DNA of 64,000 bases, taken from contig JAPDFW010000100.1 in assembly GCA_028826165.1 (NCBI GenBank), forward strand, positions 124,001-188,000. Direction: 5' to 3'. Below, one piece after another: positions 23,401-34,700 of this stretch. The DNA is from Anaeramoeba ignava (Eukaryota; Metamonada; Anaeramoebidae). The position numbers and the translations under genes are program-made. The stretch's first letter is position 1, and each line of letters begins with the position of its first letter. The notes under the pieces were generated by a model. That model was not told the DNA's origin. It saw only the letters and a list, made by a program, of their open reading frames with translations, and did no database searches.

Positions 23401-23640
23401 TTTTTTGGAAAAGAAAAAATTGTGGAAAAACATATTTTTAATTAAAATTAAAATTAAAATTGAATTCAAAATTAAAATTAAGAATCAAAATAGGAATTGA
23501 TTATTTTCAATTAAATCAAACAAATCCAAAATTTATTTGATTTATTAAAATTAAAATATGTGATCAAAAAAGAATAATTAATTGAAAAATTTTTTGAAAA
23601 GAAAAAATTGTGGAAAAACATATTTTTAATTAAAATTAAG
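23272..23640. repeat. 189-bp tandem duplication of the pseudogene 3' end
   Basis: The stretch beginning AAGAATCAAAATAGGAATTG occurs at 23291 and again at 23480 (offset 189 bp). Both copies run through the same GTGATCAAAAAAGAATAATT and TTGTGGAAAAACATATTTTT blocks, with a few differences. The second copy is followed by spacer leading to the gene at 23768. Confidence 0.85.
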
Positions 23641-23767
23641 AAAATAAAAAAGATCATATTAAATAAAAATTAAAAAAAAACACGAAAGAAAATGATCAAT
23701 TAGAAAATTTAATTTTCTTAATTTTTCATTTTTCATTTTTCATTTTTCATTTTTTTTTACTTTTAAA
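23640..23767. promoter_or_regulatory. Upstream region with tandem TTTTTCAT elements
   Basis: Four to five tandem copies of TTTTTCAT (about 23718-23757) end about 10 bp before the ATG at 23768. It is the clearest plus-strand example of the motif seen upstream of most genes in the window. Its role as initiator or core promoter is inferred. Confidence 0.5.
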
Positions 23768-26614
23768 ATGGATTTTTCTTCTTATAATTTATCAACAACA
23801 AATGCAACTGAATTATTTGCAAAAACTTATTTTGTTACAACAGACAATTCTTTATTAAATTTAAATATGAATATGAATATGAATTTGAATTTAAATTTAA
23901 ATACAAATTTTGATGAAAAGATAACTTGGTTAGAATTACCTTCTATTATTCAAGATAATTTCGCAAAAGGAACTTCTTCTTTTGAAGTAAAAAAAGAAAA
24001 AAATCATTCCGTTAAAATTAAAAAAAAAATTTTTTTTTCTTTTTAATTAATTTTTAATTTAGATTGATTTAAAAATGAATAATAATTTAACTAAAAAAGC
24101 TGTATTAATGTTAAATAAAGATGGTTTATCTTTATCTTCACAATCCGATTCTATATTCTTTATCAAAAAATCTTTTATAGATCATCCACTTTTAGATGTA
24201 AATTTTCTTCTTCTTTAATTTATTTAAATTGATAAAAAATTTACATTTAAAAAAAAAAAAAATAAAAGGTTAAAATTTCAACTAAACAAGAAAATCTTGC
24301 TAGATTAGATATTTCACAAGATCAATGTTTTTTATTTGTTCCCAAAAATAGATATGAAAGATATATTATTTATAAAACTTTTCAAATGTTAAAATTTTAT
24401 CATCAATTTGATTTAAATCATTTAAATTCTTCTATTAATATTGATTCAAATATTCTTGGAGGTAAATAATGAAAAAATAGTATTGATTCAAATCAAAAAC
24501 TCATGAATTTTTTGATTAATTTTTTGATTAATTTTTAAAGAAAATCAAGAAATTGAAGCGATTGCTTTAAGAATATTTGTTTCTTCAAAACCAAAGTTTC
24601 AAGTTTTTTTAAATTCAAAAACGAACCAAAATATTCCATGTGAAATTACTTTAACAAAGAAATCAATCAAAATATTTTCTGAAAATAGTATTGATATGAG
24701 TTTAAAATGGACACAAATTACATCAGTAAAATTTTTTCCAATTAAAAATCCAGAAAAAAATTTTTTTAAATTAATTAAATAATTAAAATAGTTTTCTCAA
24801 AACGAATCAAGTTTATCCATTCATTTAACTAATTTTAAAACAATTTCGTTTAATTGCACATCAACAAATTTATCGAGAATACTTCACAATTCAATTTACA
24901 ATTATTATCATTCAAATTCTTATTCACAACCGCTTAAGAATGAACAAATTATTAAAAATTTAAGTACAAAATCAAATTCAAAAGAGAGTTTTGATAAGCA
25001 ATCCAAAAAAGACAACCTTTCAACAGAAACATTATCACAAGAAAGCACAGTTGATATCAAAGTAGATTTTGAACAACTGCCAATTATTCCAATTACAGAA
25101 TTTGAAAATATTTCAGATGAACAATTTGTTTTTCGAGTTAAAACAAAACAAAAAATGGGAGTTAAAAAGGAGACTTTTTTTGCATTTTCTAAAACTGGAG
25201 TTACAGTTATAAGTAATGAACAATTATCAGTTCATATTATTACATCACGAACTCAAGTAAAATTCAAATATAAAAATTAAAATATAAAATTTAAATATAA
25301 AATTATAAATGTAAAAATTCAAATATAAAAGTTCCACTCTCAAAGTGAAAGAAAAGCTTTAGTTATTATGGATGATAAAACTGAATATCATATCAAATTT
25401 CATGATGTTACTCAAAAAAATATCTTCCATCAAATTATTGATTTTTGTCAAAAAGAAGCTCAAAAAACAAATAATAATTCAAAAGAATCAAACAAATATT
25501 TCGCAGCAGAAATTATCAATTTGGAAAAAAAACAAGCTCAAAAAGGAACAATAATCTTCCAAAAAAACACACTTAGTATTGCTCTTCACAAAAGCAATCC
25601 AATTGTAGTTCCTTTTAATGAATCAAATTTAGTATGAAAATAATTTAATTTAATTTAATTTTTCAATTCAAAAAAATTCTTATTGTTTTTCTTTTTTTTT
25701 AAAAAAAAAATAAGTCCATTTCAGAAAATCCAACTTCATCTATTGTTATAATTCAATTCCAAATCAAAGAAAAAAATCAATTTGCTCTTAAATTTTTTAG
25801 CAATTCCCAATATTCAAAATTCCTTAATCTTCTCCAATCCAAAATGCAAAAAAATCAAATTATAAATGAAAATAAAGAAAATCAAATTATAAATGAAAAT
25901 CAAAATCAAAATCAAAATCAAAATCAAATTATAAATGAAAATCAAAATCAAATTGAAAACGAAGAAAAAAACATAAATTTAACTCAAGATGAAATGCAAA
26001 GCGATGAATTTGAAGATTATCAAGTTTCACAGAATGAAGAATCAATTTTTGAAGTTTCATTCCGATTTTCAAAAACAAAAATATTATCAGGAATCATTCT
26101 TATGACACAAAAAAGAGAAATGTTCATTGAAATCCAAGAATCAAAGAAACAATACACAATCAAAAAAACAACGAAAATATTCCACAGTCAAAAAAATAGC
26201 AAAACTGCAAAAATTCAAATTGACGAAAAAACACATTTTGTAGTTACTTTCGCATCAAAAGAAAAAAGACAAGAATTCACTGATCTTCTCAATTCACTCA
26301 CAATCGGAATCAATGTGGAATATCCATATGATTTCGGACAAATTTCCTCTTACAAAATGGAATTTCTTGATACAAATTTCAAAAGTGTTAAATCTGGATG
26401 GATTTTATTATTTGATGATTATCTTCAACTTTGTGAAAATCAACCAAATGAAAATTCTCCAATTTTTTCTTATGAAGAATCAAAGCTTTTCAAACATCCA
26501 CAAATACACGCAGTTGTAAAAATTGAATCCAACACTGATACTGCTGTGATTCGTTTTCTTAACGTTGAAGATTGCGACAAGTTTTTTGATGATTTAAAAG
26601 TTTTGAAAGAATAA
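23768..26614 (+). CDS. Unrecognised protein with probable PH-like modules (798 aa spliced)
   Basis: Seven exons: 23768-23986, 24063-24197, 24269-24461, 24541-24725, 24792-25256, 25332-25631, 25715-26614. All introns are GT..AG (66-83 nt), and the total is exactly 799 codons. I do not recognise the family. Several segments of roughly 100 residues look like PH-type beta-sandwiches ending in a helix: a strand-rich run, then a helix such as KTFQMLKFYHQFD or ECKFFDDL-like ends. Examples are FVFRVKTKQKMGVKKETFFA...IDFCQKEA, FEVSFRFSKTKILSGIILM...FTDLLNSL and the last 90 residues ending DCDKFFDDLKVL. A Gln-Asn/Ile-Asn repeat lies near residues 540-570. No signal peptide or membrane segment. The resemblance to PH folds is only by eye. 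It is convergent with the USP gene, 33 bp apart. Confidence 0.8.
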
Positions 26615-26647
26615 TTTTTTTTTTATTAATTTTTTTTTCTCTTTTTA
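26615..26647. other. 33-bp convergent 3' spacer
   Basis: The stop codons of the 798-aa gene (plus) and the USP gene (minus) are only 33 bp apart in a T-rich spacer, so their 3' UTRs must overlap or be extremely short. Confidence 0.6.
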
Positions 26648-29600
26648 TCATTTCAAAATTGCTTTAATAAAATTGGAAAATTCATTGATGTTCTCAATTT
26701 CTGTTTTAAGTTCAGATCTTGCTTTTGAAAGTATTTGTTTGAATGATTCAATGATATTTGGATGAGGAAGTTCTTTTTCAATAGGTAACGGTTGAGAATT
26801 TGAAACAAGCTGATCAGGAATTGATAAGAAAAGATACATGTGAAAAATTGTTTGACAAGTTGAATTATTTTCTTGTGAAAATCTATCGAGAATTTCAAGA
26901 TTTTCGTTGAAGATTTTGGAAAGAGATGAGAAGAAATCGTCTCTTAATTTGAGGATTCTAATTTCATCAAAATCTGGATTTTCATGTGAAAAACGGACTG
27001 AATCAAAATTTTTCGATCCAAAAACTGAGTGAATAAAACTTGCGACAAAAAGAGAGTTTTTGAGAATTGATTCGCTAAGAGGATCCTCTGTTTGCGATCC
27101 TTTGATAAATTGAGCTACTGTTTCTATTGCCTTGTCAAAAACTGATTTGATGCAAACAAGCAGAAAAAGGATCATTTCGTTTATGTTTCCGTTTGCAATT
27201 TTGAGGTTAGAATAAGCAAAAACAATGTTTTGGAATGCGTGTTCCAGATCGTTATTCATAAGGAAATTTAGTCCGCAAAGATAGTTTCTGATGTACATTT
27301 GATAATTGCTCCATCTCCTTATTTTCAGATTGAAAAATTTTGTGATTCTTTCTGGATAGTTGTGAGTTCTGTAAATTTGAATAGCGTTAATGTTGTTTGA
27401 TTCGTGTTCAACTTCCAAATCTTGATTGAATATTTCTTTGAAAAGTTGCTTTGCAATTGAGAAATCGGTAATTTTTGGATCGGAAATATTCAAGCAAAAA
27501 TGCTCCAAACTTTTAAGAGAAGAATCAACAAGCGAATTCTTCTCAGAAACACATTCGTACTTGATCATTTCAAATATTTCTTGGTGTTTTTTTTCAAATT
27601 CGCTCATTTTTGTTTCATCCTTCTGAATTTTTGTTGCATCATAAATTTGCTCAGTTTGTTCCTTTTTCAAAAACGGTCCAGATCCACGAGGTGCATCCTC
27701 AATGGTATTTTGTGCGCTTCTTTGGTTGTTTTTGGTGTTGTCTTCCCATTTCCAAATTTCGTTGAAAAACTTCATGTTTTCTTCTTTAACTTCATTTACA
27801 ATCTCATGAGGAATGAAAAGATCGTATTTCAATTTTTCTGCGAAATTCAGGAGAGAGGTTCTTATTTTGGGTGTTAAATCGATCGTGATTTGAGCTCTTG
27901 GTTGCTGATTCTTTTCTGGTTCATGAACAAAATCGATTTGTAGATGAGCTTGTGCGCCGATTATTTCTTCTTTTTTCTCTTCGGCCTCTTTTTCGATAAA
28001 GATCTTTTGTTTTTGCATTGAGCGATGAACCTCCTCATTCAGATAAATCAAGCAATAAGCATTTGCTGAATCCATTCCATCGCCATAAGAGTTCTTGAAC
28101 ACTTCTTCCGAAGTGACTTTTGTGACAACTTGGTCGTTGAATTTCCACCAGCACTCTTGCGAATAATCATAAATAAACGCCCAATAATGGCCTGAAAGAG
28201 ACACGCCGCGATGAACCAAAATGGAGAACAAATAATACGGAAGTTCCTTCATGTCTTCAAACATCTTCTCCATTTCTTCCGCGTTATTTTTTATCTTCTT
28301 ACTCAGATCCTCAACTTGACTCTCGATTTTTTCAGTTTCTGTTTCAATTAGTGATATTGATGTTTTGTACTGTTTTGATTTCTCATCCTGATCCGCGTTT
28401 TCTTCCGTTTTCTTCGCGCAGGACTCGAAATAACTCTTCACAGTTTTCAAATAACTTGTTAACGGCTGCTTTTTTTCTCCATATTCATTGAGTTTTTGCA
28501 ATTCCTTTTCAAAATCGTTTTTTTTATTCCTCAAAATTTCGTTTTGTTTTCTTTTTGCAGAAGTTTTTTCGAAATTTTGATCCAAATATCGATCCAAATG
28601 GATGACTTGATCAAAACTGAATTTGGAATTATTTTTGACAGATTTTTTCTGTTTTTGATCAAAAGTCACTCTTTGCAATTGCAATATCAAAACAGGTGGG
28701 AATTGAATAACGCTGGTTCTTTTTTGCGCTTGTGTTTTGAATTTTTTGGGTGTTGTGAATTCAATTGATGTTTCCGAAGTGTACTCATCAAGTGAAGAAT
28801 ACAAATCACTTGTTGAAATATCAAGAATAATTTGTCCGAATTTCATTTCATTTATAAAAGAAAGTAGCGAATCATCTTCTTCCTTTGTTTCAATAAATTG
28901 CTTCATTGCTCCATAAAATAAATCCGAAATGAGCGTTTTTCGGTCTTGCAGTTTTTGCTCTTGATTTTGTTTTTTTTCCGTTTCCATTTCCTTTTGATAT
29001 TCCTTTAGAATTTCTTCTTCTTCTTGTTTTTGCTTTTCTTCTTCTGTTTTCTTCTTTTCCATTTCAAGTTTTTTCATTTTCGAATATTCTGGAAATCTGG
29101 CTCGATAGTTTTTCAAGAATTGTTCATACGGTTGTGCTTTTGAAGTATTTTGTGAATCTTTTTCAATTCCTTGTGAAATTTCATGAACAATATTTTTTAA
29201 TTCATGTTGCATTTCTTCTTCAGTTTTTGGTTCTTTATTTTCATTTTCATTTTCATTTTCATTTTGATTTTCATTTTTCTTTTTCTTTTTCTTTTTGTCT
29301 TCTTTTTCTAATCTCTTTAATTCTGAGCTTCTTTTTTTCTTCTTTTTCTTTCCAAGATTTAAAATCTTCAAATACAAAATATCCTTCTTCAATTCTTTTC
29401 CAAAATAAATCATTAAACTCAGTTACATCATGTTGATTTCCAATATGGAATTGTTTTCCATTTTGATCCTGAACTTTTTCAATTGCATGTTTTGGATCGA
29501 CAGCTTTATAATTAGAAAGTAATTGTCTTGCAAATAATCTTTGAATTTCATGAATTACTAAAAAAAAAAACAATCAAAATATTTTTAATTTTTTTGACGT

Positions 29601-31527
29601 TTTTTTTTTCTTATTTGAAATACAATCTAAAGGAAGAAAATGTATTAAATCATCTTTTGAAAGTTTCATTTCTTTTTTTTGTATTTCCCATTCTTTTTGT
29701 GTTGGTTTAAATTTTAAAATTTCATTTCTAAATGAAGGAAGCATGAAATAAGTTTGTAATAAAGAATTTAGAAAGCATGTATTTCCAACATTTTTTAAGC
29801 CTATTGGAATAAGTTCTTCTCTTAGATTTAATTTAGGGTTTGGTGAATAATTTGTAAAAGAAGAATTCTAGAAATTTTTTATAATTATATAATTTTATAA
29901 TTAAATTTTATAAATAATTTTATAATTATATTTTACAGATTGTGGTGATGCTTTATCACTTCTATAAAGTGTTCTTGCAGCTGAATAATTTTAAATTTGA
30001 AATAAAATCAATTTTTTAAATTCTGAATTAAATTTTAAATTTATATACATTCAGGATCTTTTGTATATCTTTTTCTATATTCATTTATAAAATCATGATA
30101 TGAAGAAAATTCTTTTGATTTTTCTTGAGTTTTTTTTGATCGTCTGTTGGTTTGTTTTCTGGTTTGTTTTCTGGTTTGTCTTCTGGTTTAGGTTCTAATT
30201 TTGGTGGTGGTTCTATTTTTTCTGGAATTTCTTGAATTTTTTCTTGTTGAATTGATTTTTCTGCTTCTTCCTCAGGTTCTAATAAATAAATATATATAAT
30301 TAAATATAAAATATAAATAATATATAAAATAAATATATAAATAAATATATAAATTAATTAAATATATAAATAAATATATAAAAAAAATAAATAAAAAAAT
30401 ATAATAAAATAAATATATAAATAAATATATAATAAATATAAAATAAAATATAAATTAAATATATAAAATAATTATAAAAATAAAAAAATATATAAATAAA
30501 TAAATAAATAAATAAATATATAAATAAATAAATAAAAATATAAAATAAATAAATAAAATAAAAATAAATAAAAATAAATAAAATAAAATAAATAAATATA
30601 TAAACAAAAATATAAAAAATAATAAATATATAAATAAAATATAAATAAAATATACAAAAAAAATAAATCAACCAAATATAAACAAACATAAATAAATAAA
30701 TAAATAAACAAATATATAAAAACAAAATATATAATAAATCAAAAATAAATAAAAAATAAATAAAAAAAATAAAAAACATATATAAAACAAAATAAACAAA
30801 TAAATAAATAAATAATAAATAAATAAAATAAATAAATAAATAAATCAAATATAAACAAAAAATAAAATATATAATTAAATATATAAATAAAATATAAATA
30901 TAAATAAATATATATAAATAAATATATAAACAAAATAAATATATAAAATAAATATATAAATAAATAAACAAAAATAAATAAATAAAAATAAATAAACATA
31001 AAACAAACAAATAAAACAAATAAACAAACAAACAAATAAACAAAATAATAAATAAAAATAAATAAATAAATATATATAATAAATAAATATATAAATAAAT
31101 ATATAAATAAATATATAAATAAATATATAAATAAATATATAATTAAATATATAATTAAATATATAAATAAATATATAAATAAATATATAAATAAATAATT
31201 AAAGTTTGTAATTAAAGTCTGTAATTAAAGTCTGTAAATAAAGTTGGAATTTTAAATTAAATTTGAAATAAAGTTATAAATGTTGTTTACGATGTGTTTT
31301 TGGAGGTGGTTTTTCTGGAATTGATTCCATTTCTTCTGGAAAATAATCCTCTAATTATTATAATAAAGAATTTTTTTATAATAAATTATTTTTAATAAAG
31401 AATTTAACTTACGACTTAAATAATTAAGAATTTGATCGAAATCTCGAAATAATTCAAGAGCTTTTTTTGCTCTTTCTCTTGGAAAACCCATATCTTCTAA
31501 ATCATTTAAAGAAGGAAGTGCAAACAT
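26648..31527 (-). CDS. UBA-domain ubiquitin-specific protease (USP25/28-like), about 1200 aa
   Basis: Exons (minus strand): 31413-31527, 31291-31350, 30049-30278, 29937-29980, 29624-29867, 26648-29557. Exon 1 encodes a UBA domain (DLEDMGFPRERAKKALELF, then DFDQILNYL). A Pro/Glu/Lys-rich linker follows. The USP core has the Cys box GLKNVGNTCFLNSLLQTYFM (Cys about 181), GNQHDVTEFNDLFWKRIEEG, and the His box LSGHYWAFIYDY (His about 687) followed by WWKFNDQVVTKV. Long charged coiled coils interrupt the core, as in USP25/28. The order UBA, USP, helical C-terminus fits the USP25/28 (Ubp2) group, which cleaves ubiquitin chains. Two 1-nt frame breaks must be assumed: an A8 run at about 30130-30137 that needs A9, and an A/G-rich run at about 29280-29370. 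With both corrected the length is 1201 codons. Both sit in homopolymers, so assembly error is likely. Confidence 0.85.
30279..31290. repeat. 1-kb TAAA/ATATAAATAA-rich intron of the USP gene
   Basis: Simple sequence made of TAAATA, AAATAAATA and ATATATAAATAA units between exon 3 (acceptor TTATTAG) and exon 2 (donor GTAAAC) of the minus-strand USP gene. Long hydrophobic Tyr/Ile/Phe frames on the minus strand are artefacts of the repeat. It is about 12 times longer than typical introns here (50-85 nt). Confidence 0.8.
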
Positions 31528-31752
31528 TTTTTAAATTTTTTTAATTAAAAAGAAAAAAAGAAAAGAAGAAAAAAAAAATGAAAAAATAATTTTTCTCCTT
31601 TATTTTTAATTTAATTTAATAAAAGGAAGGCAAAAATTTTAAATAAAAAGAAAAAAAAGCAAAAAAAAATTTTTTAATTTTAATTTTTTTCATTTTTTTT
31701 CAATTTAATTTAATTGAAATTTAATTTTTAATTTTAAATTTTAATTTAAAAA
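31528..31752. promoter_or_regulatory. Divergent promoter region, USP / alpha-actinin
   Basis: 225 bp between the USP start (minus) and the actinin start (plus). A TTTTTTCATTTTTTTTT element is on the minus strand at about 31570-31590 and a TTTTTTTCATTTTTTTTCAATT element on the plus strand at about 31685-31705, each on the sense strand of its gene. No other feature seen. Confidence 0.45.
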
Positions 31753-34700
31753 ATGTCAAGAACTGGAAGAACTGCTGGACCAAAAAGTCAAGAATGGGTT
31801 AGATTACAAAGAAAAATTTTCTCAAGATGGGTTAAACAAAAATTATTAAGAACTAGACCAGAAATTCAAGTAAATGATATAGTAGATGATTACAAAGATG
31901 GAATTGTTTTATTGAATTTAATTGAAGTTTTAAGTGAATCAAAATTTGAAGGAAAATACAATCAAAGACCAAAAATGTCAGTTCATCGAATTGATAATTT
32001 AAACAACGCATTGAAATTCGCATGGAGTAAAGGAGTTGATATGAAAGTGAAACCATCAGCAGAACAGTTAGAAAAAGGTGATCAAAAGGCAGCATTAGCT
32101 TTGACTTGGGGAATCATGATGAAATTCATTAAGATTGACGATGGATCAGGCGGAGAAGCTTTAAATGCAAAGGATGCACTTATGATGTGGTGCAAAAACA
32201 AAACCGCAGGATATAAAGGTGTCGAAGTTACTGACTTCAAGAAGAGTTTTGCTGACGGATTGGCTCTCTGTGCAATCATCCACAAACATCGTCCAAAATT
32301 AATTGATTTCGATAGTTTGGATTCAAGTGATCCTATCAAAACCTTACAGGTCGCTCAGGATGCTGCTGAAAAGTATTTTGCTCTGGAAAAATATATCACA
32401 CCTGATGAGATTAGAAAACTTGATGAGAACTCAATGGTTGTTTATGTCAGTGAATATTACTACGGAATTGCGGAACAAAGAAAACTTGATTTGGCAGCTA
32501 GAAGAATTAAGAAATTAATTAATTTGACAAAGGAAAATGACAGGCTTAAAGCAGAATACAATAAGACAGCCAAGAACTTCAAAGAAACGCTGAAGAAGGT
32601 TGAGAAGATTCTTGAGGACAGAACAATCGACAACACAATGGCTGGAGCTAAGCATCGTTTAGAGCAATTTTATGAATACAAAGCAAATGACAAAAATACT
32701 CTTATTGCAAATCAATTGGATCTTGAGTCGAACTACAATAATTTGGCAATGAGACTCGCTCATCACAAGCGTCCCGAATTTAAACCCGAAAAAGGTTGTT
32801 CCCTGAAAGAGGTTGCCCAGGACATGTTGCATTTGGAGGAGTGTGAACAAGAAAGAAAAGTTGCTCTTCATGCTGAATTAAATCGACAATTAAAACTCGT
32901 TAATATTTCAAAACAACATGAATCAAGATACAATAAACTCGTCGACTATTTCAAGGAGAAACAGGCATATCTTCAATTCAGAGAAGAAATTGATTCCGTT
33001 CCTGCTGCCCAATTCCAATTAACTCGTCTTGATCAATACGAAAAGGAAAATGCAACTATGATTAATACTGGTGTTGCTAATTTGAAAAAACTGTCAGCTG
33101 AATTAAAACAAGAAAAATACGAATATCAAGCACATATTGATGAACATGACAAAGATATTGATGAGAAATTCAAGGAACTTGATAAATTGTCAAAGATAAA
33201 AAGACCTATTCTTGATGATCATTTGAAACGCGAACAATTTATTGAAAAAGTCAGACAAATGAATGATGAACATAAAGATAAACACGAAAAACTTGTTAAA
33301 TGGTTTGATATTAAGAAGGCTTATTTGGAAACCAAAGAGGAAATCAACTCAATAAGCACTGCTTCTCAACAATTAAATGTCTGGGATTCTTACACTACTG
33401 AATACAACGAAACAAAAAGTACAACTCTTGTTGAACTTAAAAAATTAGGAGAAAAAACAATGGCTCAAAAATATCAAACAGAATATTCAGAATATATTTT
33501 CAATGAAACTAAATATCAAGGCAAAACATTTGGAAAGAATCAATTTTCAGATCTTACTGATAGACATGATGATATGGATAAGAAATTCCAAGAATTACTT
33601 GATTTGGCTAATGCTAAGAAACTTATTCTTGATGATCATTTGAAACGAGAAGAATTTATTGATAAAGTCAGACAAATGAATGATGAACACAAAGATAAAT
33701 ATGAAAAACTTGTCAAATGGTTTGAAGATAAAAAAGCTTATTTGGAAACTAAAGAAGAAACCAATTCCATTCCTGAAGCTTCAAAAAACTTAAACATTTT
33801 CAATTCTTATGTTAATGAATACAAAAATTATCAAGAAAAAAATCTTGTTGAATTCAAGAAATTAGGAGAAGATACAATGGCTCAAAAATATCAAACAGAA
33901 TATTCTGAATATTTTCAATGAAACTAAATATCAAGGAAAAGCATTTGGAAAAAATCAATTCTCAGATCTTACTGATAGACATGATGATATGGATAAGAAA
34001 TTCAAACAATTACTTGATTTGGCTAATGCTAAGAAACTTATTCTTGATGATCATTTAAAACGTGAAGAATTTATTGAAAAAGTCAGACAAATGAATGATG
34101 AACATAAAGATAAATATGAAAAACTTGTTAAATGGTTTGAAGATAAAAAGCTTATTTGGATATCAGAGAAGAAATCAATTCCATTATTGAAGCAAGAAGT
34201 CAACTCAATTTATTCAATATTTACGATAATGAATACAAAAACTATCAAGAAAATGATCTTGTTGAATTCCATAAATTGGGAGATGACACAATGGCTCAAA
34301 AATATCAAACAGAATATTCAGAATATATTTTCAATGAAACTAAATATCAAGGAAAAACATTTGGAAAGAATCAATTTTCAGATCTTACTGATAGACATGA
34401 TGATATGGATAAGAAATTCAAACAATTATCTGAATGGGCTAATGCTAAGAAACTTATTCTTGATGATCATATGAAACGAGAAGAATTTATTGCTAATGTT
34501 CGAAGAATGAATAACGAACATCAAGATCGTCATGGAAAACTTGTTAAATGGTTTGAAACTAAGAAAGCTTATTTGGAAATCAAAGAGGAAATTAATTCCA
34601 TTCCTGATGCTTCAAAATATTTGGATATTTTCAATTCTTATGTTAATGAATACAATGAATACAAAGAAAACGATCTTGTTGAACTTAAAAAATTAGGAGA

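Noticed and set aside
30354-31043. Long Tyr/Ile/Phe-rich minus-strand frames resembling membrane proteins
   Set aside because: They are translations of TAAA/ATA simple repeats that form an intron of the USP gene; no homology or composition typical of a real protein.
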